In this document: positions 22,827 through 32,339 of the stretch, piece by piece
How the letters are laid out: every line of letters begins with the position of its first letter
Position numbering within the stretch: the stretch's first letter is position 1
Assembly (NCBI GenBank): GCA_001600635.1
Contig: BCKL01000025.1
Span: 62,001 to 126,000, forward strand
Reading direction: 5' to 3'
DNA: 64,000 bases
From: Leucosporidium creatinivorum
Lineage: Eukaryota; Basidiomycota; Microbotryomycetes; Leucosporidiales; Leucosporidiaceae
The notes under the pieces: generated by a model
Told to the model about the DNA's origin: nothing
Database searches by the model: none
The model's input: only the letters and a program-made list of their open reading frames with translations
Program-made: the position numbers and the translations under genes

Positions 22827-23675
22827 GGACTACAGAGAGCTGCTCACATCTTGAAGCAAAGTCGAGCGAGCTCGGAGACGGCAAGAAGCGAACGTCTGCC
22901 AGCTGCAAGTTTCTCTCGAGTTGAGCTGCTTCACTACAGCCCCGCACTCTCTCTGCAATCTCATAGGATCTGACAGTGCTCTGTCCTGCTCTGCAGGGCT
23001 CTTTGTCAGCTCGTGAGCAGACTAGCCTCCTTTCCCTCCGCTGCTCGGCGATGGCTTGCAGCTCGTCTGCAGCTCGTATTGGTACAGGAATTGATGGCTG
23101 AGGCACTAAAAAGCGCTTAACAGATCTCTTCGCTTTTTTCTTGAACTGTAGGCGCCTCAGTATCTTGTCCTCCCTTCGCAAGAGGACATCGCCGAGGCAA
23201 GGAAGCTTTTGTCTGTGCTGGCGCCCGGGGCATCAATTACAGACGAGAGACAAAGAGCAATGATAGGCTTGATGCGGTCTTGATGGAGTACAGAGCTGAG
23301 CGAGCGTCTGAAGCGGCACCTGCTGAAGAGCGCCGGGGCCCCCTCGCGCCGAGCTGAAGGGGTGAAGCTGATTGCTCGAGTCGGCCGACTTTGCTCCACT
23401 CTGCTACAGCTTTCTTTCGACGTCTGTACTCGAGTACACTTCTTACCTTCTGTACCCACATCCATTGGTCATCAGCAGAAACGGACATCCACCTCCTGCG
23501 GCTCAAGTACACATCAGCCCCCTCCCTTCGTCTCTTCGCCGACGAGGATCAGACCCCCCCTTCGCGTTCAACTCAAGTCGGCGTCGCTCTTCAAGGACTT
23601 GTAGCGCAGGATGTACTCTTGCCTCTTGACACCTCACTGCCTGCCACCAAAGCCCTCCCGCTCCCTCCAACAGCC
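22827..23675. other. Intergenic promoter region, 850 bp
   Basis: Lies between the divergent starts of the YVC1-like gene and the Clp1-like gene. No coding or RNA signal recognised beyond short chance frames. Confidence 0.4.
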
Positions 23676-24750
23676 ATGTCGTCCGCCCTCTCCGTCGTTG
23701 GCTCGGTCTCAGCCCCGTCGCTCTTCTCGGCCGCCTCCTCGTACTCGACTGCTCCCTCGACTCGCGCGTCCACTCCGCCACCATACCCAGCAGCAGCACC
23801 AGCAGTCTCTCCTCCACTCCCTGCTGCCATTAAAGCGGCCACCGTTCACCTCCCTCTCGAGCTGCCGTTCGCTCCGTCGCCAATCGAAGCGGTGGACTTT
23901 GCACAGCTCGTCGTCGACGAAGAGTTGGCAGGGATGCCCATCGGATTCGTTGTGTCTAAGCTACAGAAGATGGGTGAGTACCACGTGGTTGGCGACCTAC
24001 AGCTCATCGTTCGGCGCTGATCTCGGACCCCTCGTCTCCTCGTTCGCAGGCCCCTCGCTACTCACTCAAGCAACAGCAACGACTTTGAGGATCCCAGCGG
24101 GACCGGAGCTGCCAACTTACCTTCCCTGCATCCTACCGGACGCCCCTACTCCAGCTGCAACCCTTCCTCCCTCTCACGTCCTCGCCATCCACGCCCCCGA
24201 TTCGCCGAGAACGCTCCTAGTCCCCGTCCACGGCCTACTCTTTGCCTCTCAGTCCACCGCGCTCTCCCTCATATCATCAACCCCTCAATCCCAGCCTGCA
24301 TACCCCAACCACCCGGCTCTCCCCTCGGCTCTTCCACCATCGAGCTCGGCGCCGAACGAGGTTCACCTCCCGATCATCGAGCTACACCTGCCCTCCTCCC
24401 GCGCCTTCCCTCTCCTCCAAGCCTACCTCTACCTTCAATCTCGGTCCATCCTCCTCTCCTCCCTCCTCCCAACACCACCAGCCTCTCCCGCGCCTCAAAA
24501 GCCCTCCATCTCGGCGCTCCTCAACCCCACTCCCCTCTCCCTCTCCACCTCCCTCGCGGCACTACCCACTCAGCAGCTACTGGAGCGCATCTCACTGGTA
24601 CACGGATTATGGCAGACGGTAGTGGCGTTGGGTGTGAGCGACGAGAAGCTGTGGTCGACGATGAGGAGCGCGTGGGGGATTCTCGCCGGCGCGCTCTGCG
24701 TGAAGGAGAGAAGAAGGAAGGAGGGGATGAGTGAGCGGGTGGATGCTTAG
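23676..24750 (+). CDS. Possible Clp1-like (clampless) protein
   Basis: Two exons (23676-23973, 24050-24750) give 332 aa. The N-terminus is Ser/Ala/Pro-rich and likely disordered. After it come LELPFAPSPIEAVDFAQLVVDE, with DEELAGMPIGFVVSKLQKMG across the splice. A Pro/Ser-rich middle follows, then the end LERISLVHGLWQTVVALGV with LWSTMRSAWGILAGAL. This pattern recalls the basidiomycete Clp1 (clampless) family, needed for dikaryon growth and mating in Coprinopsis and Ustilago. The link is from memory of the family's general form, so it is tentative. No membrane segment or catalytic motif is seen. Confidence 0.5.
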
Positions 24751-25098
24751 ACTGAGATCGAGTATCTTGTAGCCATAGACCTGTCGGAATGTTGCCTTAT
24801 CGTATGTAATAACGTCGAGGGAGAGCTTGCTCGGCAAGGGCGACAGTCCTCTGCTCACCGAGGTGGCGAGGGTCTACTGCTTTCGCGAAAAGTGAAAGGA
24901 TTGAACGAACCTCTTCAGCTTCACGAATCTTCGCCGGATCTTGCAAAGGCTTCTCGAGTCAAGTTCCGAGTCCCAGACATCGAGCGCCGAGGCGTCTGAC
25001 TCTCGAGGGACCCGGGTACAGCGGAGCGAGCAGCAAGCAAGTTGTTACAGCATCATCTCCTCTCCCAAATTCGATCCACTCCCAGCTTGTGTCCTCTT
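24751..25098. other. Convergent intergenic region
   Basis: 348 bp between the 3' ends of the Clp1-like gene and fam-3; nothing recognised. Confidence 0.4.
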
Positions 25099-26066
25099 TC
25101 AGCCCGGCTCGGAGCTCATACGAAGCATCCACCGAGGCTCGTCCTTTCGGAATCCTTTCTCGGGATATTCGGTGAAGACGGGAGCAGCAGGGCGGAAAGT
25201 GGAGGGTACAAGAGTGGTAGGAATGATCGTGCTACAACTGGGGTCCTCAACTTCCAGGCGGTACGTGGTGATGAGGCGGCGGAAACGATGCTCGGCGTTG
25301 GTAGGAAGGACGAGGGCTTGGGGATTGAAAGCAACCACGGTGCTGTCCTGCTCGGATAGCCTCAAGTTTGGGTAAAATCCATTGGCCCTCACTTGGGGGT
25401 AGATGCCGTTTTGGTTTGTCTTGGAAGCTTGTAAGGAAAGAGCGATAGGGAGGAGATGGTCGAGACTGTTCCAATACTCGCCCGAGCTGCAGTGGACTTC
25501 GAAGCTCGGTAGAGAAAGTCCGTGGCTGTTGAGAAGCTCTTTGATGCTCTAGTGGACAGGCGAAGTGGTCAGTGGTGCATAGCATTCTTGCTCGGCCGTG
25601 CTGAGCGGCTCACCGAATCCGAGTCCGACCAACGCTGCCGCTCAAGAGCCCCTTCGACGCACTCCTGGCAGGTTTGCTTGTTCCAACTCGTCCAAAGCTG
25701 TGACTCTGGCGTGGTAGTCAGAACACCAGGAGGGTAGTAAGCATCAATGTGCTTCTGAGGGAGCTCGCCCAACGTCCACGCGCTGTCATCGCATCGACAT
25801 TGCTTGATGGCGGCTTGCTCCTCATCGTGGATAGCTTCGTTGATGATCTCCTGCTTGACGAGCTCCCAAAGCTCCTCAGGGAGATCTCTCGCCGTCGCCT
25901 TTTTGTCTTGTTCCTCGACGGCGAGCTTTCCTGAGCGCCGACGAGCGATGATGAGGTTGATGGCGAGAACGGTAGGAAGAGTGACCTTGTGCGCTTCTGC
26001 GGCAAAGGCGAGCGAGTATGTCTTGACCCACAGGCCGTAGAAGAGGACGACCTCGCTTGAAGCCAT
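25099..26066 (-). CDS. Uncharacterised family protein fam-3 (B-type)
   Basis: Two exons (25614-26066, 25099-25548; 65-bp intron) give 300 aa. It is closest to fam-2. The start MASSEVVLFYGLWVKT lacks the MCxS seen in other members. Conserved parts: LAFAAEAH, INLIIARRR, ARDLPEELWELVKQ, W125-x2-W128, C133/C136, and the tail KDEPRWMLRMSSEPG. The first cysteine pair is altered (C90 and C92, spaced CxC), so metal binding may be changed or lost. The conserved ISPAVFDLP segment is here replaced by a looser NPQALVLPTNAEHRFRRLI. Function unknown. It is divergent from fam-4 across 348 bp. Confidence 0.8.
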
Positions 26067-26179
26067 TCGAGGTCGCTGAGCTCGGCTCTGGGAGGGTGGA
26101 GGTCGAGGGTCGTAGGCTGCTGAGCTTCTAGTCGAGCTTGCTTGTCTCCTTTTGAGCTGTAGTCGAGTCGATGCCGAGT

Positions 26180-26208
26180 CGAAGCTGAAACGAGCAAGAT
26201 GAGGCAGG
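26180..26208 (-). promoter_or_regulatory. B-type upstream element of fam-3
   Basis: Matches the fam-2 element at 10071-10100 (core CCTGCCTCATCTTGCTCGT), about 115-140 bp upstream of the fam-3 start. Confidence 0.45.
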
Positions 26209-26259
26209 AGGCAGAGAAGCGAATTCGAGCTCGTGAGCTCGTCGTCTCTCTCCCTTCAA

Positions 26260-26285
26260 CCACTCGCTCGCTTCTTACTTCGACT
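26260..26285 (+). promoter_or_regulatory. A-type upstream element of fam-4
   Basis: Core CCACTCGCTCGCTTCT followed by ACTTCGACT, 155 bp upstream of the fam-4 ATG. Same block as upstream of fam-1, fam-5 and fam-6. Confidence 0.5.
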
Positions 26286-26414
26286 TCGGAGCGGCTTCCT
26301 AGGACAGACTAGTCAGCTACAAAGCTCAGCAGCTACCCAAGGCACACTCTCCTACCGCCCTACAGCTCCTCACTCGCCTTTCGAAGCTCTCAAACGTCTC
26401 AGCTCACCTCGACG

Positions 26415-27430
26415 ATGTGCACCAGTACAGCGACTCTCCTCTACGGCCTATGGGTCACTACAGCTTCACTCACCTTCGCTGCTACCGCCCACCACCGCAC
26501 CCGCTCCCCCTTCCTCGCCATCGACCTTATCCTCCTCCGCCGTCGCTCGGGCTCGCTCAAGGTGGGCAGCGAAGGGGCCAATGCCTTTGTTTTGATGCCG
26601 CCCGAAGTGTGGGAGCAGGTGAAGCAGAGTCTGTTGTATATCGAAGCGCGCAACGCCGAGTTGAGAGAGCTGGCCGAGCTTCGCTGCCCCCAGTGCTCGC
26701 TGGACGACCTCGCTGCGAGCGCGCTCGAGCACCTCGCGGTGGGAGGCGGACATGGTCTCTTCAGGGTCGAGCATGGGTGGGACGATTGGAGCTCTCCCGA
26801 TTGCGACGGCTGCTGGGAGAATGTCTATGAGGACACGCTGGATTTGCTCACGACCGAGACTGTCGAGGTGAACGCCGAGTGGAAGAGATATATCGTCCTG
26901 CATAGCTGCAGCTGACGCGTCATCTTCCACAACAGAATATCAAGCAGCTTCTGAAGCCTTTCGGTCTCTGCATGCCCGTCCAGCGAGTCTGGAATAGCGA
27001 CCCTGGCTCCGAGTTTCACGATTTCGACGCTCTTTCGCCCATCTCGCTCCCTCTGCGCGGCACCAACAGCTCCGAATACCCTGAAGTCGAGTCGGAACAG
27101 GACCACGACTATGAGGGCTCCTCCTCCCACGCCGTCGGCAATATCTCGCCCGCCATCTTCGACCTCCCCTCCGACATCCACCTCCGCTTCGCCTCGCTCG
27201 TCAAGACCTACGCCCTCCAAGTGGTCGACCACTCGACTTATGAGATCCTCTCCTCTGAGGCTCCCCCTCTCAAGGCCAGAACGCCAGACGACGAGCGGAA
27301 AGCGGGCAAGCCCGAGGGAGCTGGTTCGGCGAAGGGAAAGGAGAAGAAGAAGAAAGACGAGAGGGAGCTCAAGTTCGGCCGTGTCGAGCCTCGCTGGATG
27401 CTTTGGAGTATCGGGGACACTTGCATGTAG
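26415..27430 (+). CDS. Uncharacterised family protein fam-4 (A-type)
   Basis: Two exons (26415-26867, 26936-27430; 68-bp intron) give 315 aa. It is closest to fam-1: residues 1-59 differ at one position, although the DNA shows several silent changes, so the protein sequence looks constrained. Parts: YGLWVTTASL, AIDLILLRRR, PPEVWEQVK, C91/C94, W122-x2-W125, C130/C133, a second exon starting NIKQLLKPFGLCMPV, ISPLPLRG-like and NISPAIFDLPSD segments, a Lys-rich linker (KGKEKKKKDE) and the tail EPRWMLWS. Function unknown; the four cysteines suggest a zinc-stabilised fold. No targeting signal seen. Confidence 0.82.
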
Positions 27431-27952
27431 TGAGGAAGCGGGGAGATAGCTCGAGCTTGTTGAAAGTGACTTCGCGCCAGCGCCGACTTCGGCGAAGGAG
27501 TCTAGCGAGTTGAGCAGCTCATTCCGCGACGGCACAGCTCGCCAGAGAGGATTCTTTACACCCCAAGATGCACTTCCCTGCTCTACAGCCCTCAATCGCT
27601 CGCTTTCGGCGCATACTAAAGTGTTTCCTGACTTCGGGTTGTAAACTCGCAGGTCTTTGCGACTTGAGACACGCTCTACCTTCCCGAAGAGGCAGGTGTG
27701 AGAGCGCTTGGGTCGCACTTTGACAGCGGGCGAGTTGCAGATAAGGAGCTGCTCGCTGAAGCCTTCGCCGAAGCTCGAGCTGGCTAGCTATCCGGCTCTC
27801 GCGATCTCTCAATGACTCGGCGTCCTCATTTGGTATCTACATATAGTCAAGAGCGCGGCGTTGCAGTCCTGTATGCTTACCTGCACGAGCACCGCCGCCC
27901 CAGCGCCGACCACGGCGTTCAGCTCAGCGGCGTGAGGAATGGAGGCGCTTAC
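27431..27952. other. Intergenic region fam-4 to inverted repeat 2
   Basis: About 520 bp of unassigned DNA between fam-4 and the outer edge of the left arm of inverted repeat 2. No gene or repeat recognised. Confidence 0.4.
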
Positions 27953-29368
27953 CTTGCCCGGTCATGCAGCTTGTAGTCATGAGTAGAAAGATAGCATGGC
28001 GGGCTGTTTGAGGGTTCGGCGTGATGTAGAGCACAGGGAAGGGAGGGTGAGAGCGAGTCAGCGAGAGCTTGGCAAGTACGAGTGCAGCTGGGGCTAAAGA
28101 CATCGGCCGGGCACATAAGGGGGCAGACTTCAAGCGCAAGCGAACGATGCGTTGACTTCCCTCACTCGAATGAACAGAGCTTGCCGTAGTTTTCCTCGGT
28201 CTCGTCCGCCGAGCGACTGAGCGCCTTGCTTCTCGCCTTGCTTGCTGTGCGAAGCGATAGCTGGTGGTAGTTGACTGGAGAAAAGCGCCCCGTGAATCGC
28301 TAAGCAGCCTTCCATCTCATTGGGAGCCGCCTTGCCTTGCAGGCTCTCACCCAGAGCAGTCAGCGAGCGCCGAAGCAACTCGTCTCGTCGTAGACAAAGC
28401 TGACAGCGACCAGTGGTAACTCAACGGATCTCCTCTACATAGCAGTAGAGCCTCACTGCGAGCTTGGGGCTTCCGAGGCTACCTTTGTCGTCCGAACGGG
28501 CGAGAGAGGCGACAGCCAACACACGCTCGGCCGAGTCTTGCTATTCAGGAGAGCGGTAGCCTGCCCACGGACCTCGGGACGATGATCGCAGCAGGCTTGT
28601 GTACATCGTACGGAGCCTGCTGCGAACCTCGAAGCCTCGCGCAGGCCTCGCTCTCCTCCGAGAGCGCGGATGCCTGTTCCGCCGAGGCCCAGTAACGCTG
28701 CATGGAGCAGTATGACCTCCTGGGTATCACGTAGAGCCCTTGTGTGGCCTCATAAGAGCCCACTGCGAACACCCTGCCGTGTTGAGCAGCGCCTCGACCG
28801 ATCCGAGGGAGCTCGGCCTGCTGCTGGCCGGCGAGGGGGTTGGGCCGATGCTGAGAGCCGAAGCCGCCCCGCCCCGACCAAACAGGGGAGCCTCAGTAGC
28901 ATGCCGCGCCCGCCCTTCTACACCTCGCTCTGCTCCTCAACCTGCTGCCTAAGCCCGAGGAGAAGGGGCGTGCCCTCTGCACTCGAGCAGCTGCTCCCAG
29001 TGAGCTCGGACTTGCCGAGGAAGCAGCCATCAGGCTCTGCACCTCGATATGAACCTTCCTCTGTACCCTCGCTCCCCTCAGCGCTCCCCCGCCTTGCCGC
29101 CCTCAGCTTCACGCGCCAGCGGACCGCATCCCTCCGCCGCTTCTGTAGCCCAGCAGCCCGCTCCAAAGACACACCAGCACCAGTCCGTCCCTCTACACCG
29201 CACTAGAAGACTCACATCCACCGCCGAGTTGTGGTGGTTGGCCAAGGCGATGACGGGCCCTTCCAGCGGGACATGCTCCTCGCCGTCAATGTGGATGCGC
29301 GAGAAGAAGGATTGTGTAGCGTATTGCGCCAATGAGCGCAACGAGGAATGGGTCGCTCCGAACGGCAT
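27953..29368 (-). pseudogene. Truncated copy of acyltransferase 5' end
   Basis: Exon 1 (29216-29368) encodes the same 51-residue start as the full gene at 38902 (MPFGATHSSLRSLAQYATQS... ending NHHNSAVD) with an intact GTGAGT donor. After an alignable 1.2-kb intron comes a relic of exon 2 (27953-28003, 51 nt versus 57 in the full gene) that has an internal stop. No later exons follow, so the HX4D motif is present but the FPEG motif and membrane segments are missing. It is a by-product of the inverted duplication. Exon 1 may still be transcribed from the MED7-side promoter. Confidence 0.85.
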
Positions 29369-29642
29369 CGCTGCTTGATGAGGTGCTGTTGCAGCTGGGT
29401 CCGAGCGAGCGCCGGTCGGCGGAGGTGGGGTGAGGAGCCCGCTGAGGGTGAGAGTGGTGAAGCTGTAGCCGAGTAGCGAAGTCCTGTAGTCGAGTCGGAG
29501 GTGAGAAGACGAGATGCAAAAAAGATGTAGGAGAGCAAAAGCTGAATCCTCTTTCGAGCTTGGACTTGCGATCGCTGCGAGGCGGCTCAGCTTCCTACGT
29601 CTCACTTGCTCGGCTTTCACATCGCATCTCGGCGGCTGTAGG
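29369..29642. promoter_or_regulatory. Shared MED7 / acyltransferase promoter, left copy
   Basis: 274 bp between the divergent MED7 ATG and the acyltransferase-relic ATG. It is identical to 38628-38901 in inverted orientation, so both MED7 copies should be driven alike. Confidence 0.65.
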
Positions 29643-30943
29643 ATGTCAGACTCGGGATCATCAGCAGCAGGTTCTCCTGCTCCTGCTCTGCTACAGCAAC
29701 AGCAACAGCCAGACTCAGCCGCTCCGCCTCCGCCAGCCGGCGACGAAGAGCAGCCAGCGGACGATTCGCTCGAGACGTCCTTCTTCCCTGCGCCGGCACC
29801 TTACTACACGCGCTACACCTCGGACAACCTGGCATTACCCCTCACTGCTTCGGTGCAGCTTCCCAATGGTCAAGAAAGCTCCAGAGCAGAGCTGGAACCG
29901 CCCAACATTGACTGGATTGTAGAGGATGGGAGCTACTCGGTGTTTGGGGAAACTTGGCCGGTGGAGGAGAAGTTACCGTCATTAGCAGAGATGGGAGTGC
30001 AGGAGCTGTTTGATCCTAGTGTCGGTGAGTTCTGAGCTCTTTCCCTTCTCCCATTCGTGTGTCGGCTGACCTTCTTATATACCATCCTACTGCAGACCGA
30101 TCTACCTCACTTCTTAACCTGCTTCGCACCCTCCTTCTCACCTACACCCAGCTCCTTACATCGCTTATGTCACCGCCGCCTTCCCTCACCTCCCTCCCGC
30201 CTGGCGCTCCGGAACCGCCTACAGACCCTGAGCGGCTAGTCGAGCATACTCGACTCATAGGAGTGAACATGCATCATCTGGTGAACGAGCTGAGGCCGGT
30301 GCAGGTGCGTCCCTCGACGCTAGCTCGGCGCTCGGCGCCCTTCCTCGGCCAAAGCTAACCTCTTGCCGCACTTCTCACCCGCTTCGTACAACTCTCCAAC
30401 CTCTTTCCTGATCCTGTACCTCGTCCGCTGCTCGGTCTACACCCAACAGGCCCGCGAGACCCTCAAGGCAATGATGCGTGCTCAGATTGAGCAGAGAAGG
30501 GCAAAAACGGCGGCCATCAAGCAGTGAGTGCAGATCTCTCTTCCCCTGTTTCAGCCACATCACATCGCCCTTCGATATCTCCTCTCTCCGCCTACCCCTT
30601 CGACTGCCTGCTGCCATCGCCTATCTCCGCCTACTCGTCCTTGAGCTCCCCCTCGGCGATCCCTTCGCTGACATTGGCTCGACCCTCTTCCCATCTCTCC
30701 CAACTCCTCCCCGTTCCTCGCCTCGCTTCACATCAACTCCCCTCGTCTCCCATCAACAGGAAGTGCGCCGAGCTCCAATCCACCCTCGCCAGCCTCAAGG
30801 CCGACCTGTCCCATTCGGCGGCTGGCGGCGAAGGAGGCGCAGCGGTGCAGCGACGAGGAGGAGCGCGAGCGGAGAGGAAGACTGGTGATCCGGAAAGGCT
30901 GGCGAGGGAGAAGCTGAGGGCTTTGGTGGATGGGCTGGAGTGA
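29643..30943 (+). CDS. MED7: Mediator subunit 7, copy 1
   Basis: Med7 is a core subunit of the Mediator middle module that links activators to RNA polymerase II. Four exons (29643-30024, 30096-30304, 30450-30523, 30760-30943) join to 282 aa. An N-terminal Gln/Pro-rich stretch is followed by FFPAPAPYYTRYTSDNL, the Med7 start motif, then the coiled-coil region with the signature GVNMHHLVNELRPVQ, and ARETLKAMMRAQIEQRRAK across the third splice. The C-terminus is predicted coiled and charged. This copy equals copy 2 at every base compared, introns included. It lacks a full acyltransferase partner, so it is the likely derived copy. Confidence 0.92.
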
Positions 30944-31142
30944 GGGAGCGAGTCGGCGGAGAGGCAGCGGAGCAGCGTTGGGAGACTGCTCGGGTGTAGT
31001 GAGATTGTGCAGTACCTCTGTTGTAGCACTATCAGCTGAGAAACCCTTTTCTGTAGCCTCAGACGTTCATACCGAGCCCCTGAAGCCCAAGCGAAGTTCG
31101 ACGACCACTCGCTTTCCGAGCTCGCCCTCTTTTGCTCTCCTA

Positions 31143-31168
31143 CCACTCGCTCGCTTCTCGCTTCGACT
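31143..31168 (+). promoter_or_regulatory. A-type upstream element of fam-5
   Basis: Core CCACTCGCTCGCTTCTCGCT, 169 bp upstream of the fam-5 ATG; the same block precedes fam-1, fam-4 and fam-6. Confidence 0.5.
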
Positions 31169-31311
31169 CTCGAAAAGGACTCGGTGGACAATCAGATCAC
31201 CTACAGGACTCGGCACCCACGTCGTGCAAGTTCGTCTACCTCGCTACAGCTCTCCCTGATCGCTCAAAGCTACAGCGCCTCCCTCGTACTACCCACGCGC
31301 TCGCCTCAACG

Positions 31312-32118
31312 ATGTGCTCGTCGACAGCCATCCTCATCTACGGGATCTGGGTCACGACAGCTTCTCTCGACATCGCAGCTACAGCCCACGCTCAAATTCA
31401 AACCATCTCCCGCGCCATCGACCTGATCCTCCTTCGCCGTCGTCTCGGAACGCTTCACGCCGCCAGCCAGAGCTCGGCGATTACTAGGGTCTCGGAGGAA
31501 GTGTGGGACATCATCAAAAAAGAGCTGCTACCTCTCGAGTTGCGCCGAGCCAAGCGCAAGGCCGCCAGCGAACACGACGACTACGACGAGCCCGACTTCT
31601 ACGCCGACAAGAAGGCGGTGAGTGGTGACCGAGGCTACTGCACAGGTCTAGTGCTGATCTCGCAGCTTCGTATTTAAACATAGGTCAAGGCGCTTCTCAC
31701 CTCCCACGGTCTCTGCGCCCCCTCCGTCAATAATTGGAGGAACGCCAGTACCAGCCGCTCGGCGATCGCCATCTCGCTTCCCTTCCGCACCACCAAATCC
31801 TCCTCTCGGGCCCAGACTTCCGCCGATAGCGACCACTGCGCGGGGAGCTACACCGAGCCCGCTCATGGCGTCAACACCCTCTCGCCCTCCCTCTTTGACC
31901 TCCCCTCCGACGCCGACCTTCGCTTCGCCGCGCTCGTGAAGGACTACAGGATCAAGGTCGTCAAGCTAGGCGGCGAGCAGATCGTCCACTCTCTTTCTCC
32001 CTTCAAGCTCCGAGAAAGCTGGGAGCGGAGTGAGGAAGTGAAGGCGACCGAGATGAAGGCGTCGGAGCCGCGCTGGATGATTTGGAATAGTCTCTTCCCT
32101 TGTTTCATGGGTGATTGA
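31312..32118 (+). CDS. Uncharacterised family protein fam-5 (short)
   Basis: Two exons (31312-31617, 31684-32118; 66-bp intron) give 246 aa, about 50-70 shorter than its relatives. It keeps the N-terminus (IYGIWVTTASLDIAATAH, AIDLILLRRR), SEEVWDIIKKEL, the second-exon start VKALLTSHGLC, SPSLFDLPSDADLRFAALVK and the tail SEPRWMIWN. The cysteine/tryptophan module is gone: after ELRRAKRKAASE there is only a short acidic stretch before the splice. Loss of just this module while both ends are conserved suggests the ends work without it, or that fam-5 acts as a competitor; both are guesses. It lies 3' of MED7 copy 1, same strand. Confidence 0.8.
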
Positions 32119-32339
32119 GGACGGACGAGGGAGGAAGAGCGAAAAGAATCTTGGGGGACAATAGCTTGAGCTTTGCTTGCTGTACAATAGCAGACAGGTC
32201 ACCTTGCTTCGGCGACTCGCGAGCGCACCGCGAGCAGCAGCGTAGAGTCCTCGAGCCGAGAGATAGCATATCAGCGCTACTCGTACGATCGTGAAGTACA
32301 CCAAGCTCCGCCTCAGCAACTAGCATGAGCCTTCCCATC

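Larger units (their letters stand above)
26067..26414. promoter_or_regulatory. Divergent promoter fam-3 / fam-4
   Basis: 348-bp bidirectional region homologous to 9859-10240 in inverted orientation. Conserved blocks: B-type 26180-26208 (toward fam-3) and A-type 26260-26285 (toward fam-4). A further conserved stretch lies just before fam-4 (CCTACCGCCCTACAGCTC near 26350). Confidence 0.6.
25099..27430. repeat. Inverted repeat 1, right arm (fam-3/fam-4 pair)
   Basis: Inverted counterpart of 8842-11220. Gene order, divergent orientation, intron positions and promoter blocks are all kept. Similarity is highest in the first 180 coding bases of fam-4 versus fam-1 and lowest in the second exons of fam-2/fam-3. 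Confidence 0.85.
29295..30951. repeat. Perfect-identity tract of inverted repeat 2 (left)
   Basis: About 1,657 bp showing no difference from 37319-38975 in the stretches compared base by base and in every shared translated frame, introns included. Three differences appear within about 125 bp just outside the 29294 end. At the other end similarity drops about 10 bp after the MED7 stop. Confidence 0.8.
27953..32118. repeat. Inverted repeat 2, left arm
   Basis: About 4.2 kb matching 35989-40317 in inverted orientation. From the outside in: decayed exon 2 of the acyltransferase, its large intron 1 (alignable but diverged), exon 1, the shared promoter, a complete MED7, then fam-5. Paired coordinates sum to 68270 in the core and 68256-68264 at the ends, so few net indels have built up. 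Homology stops just past the acyltransferase exon 2 relic. Confidence 0.88.
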
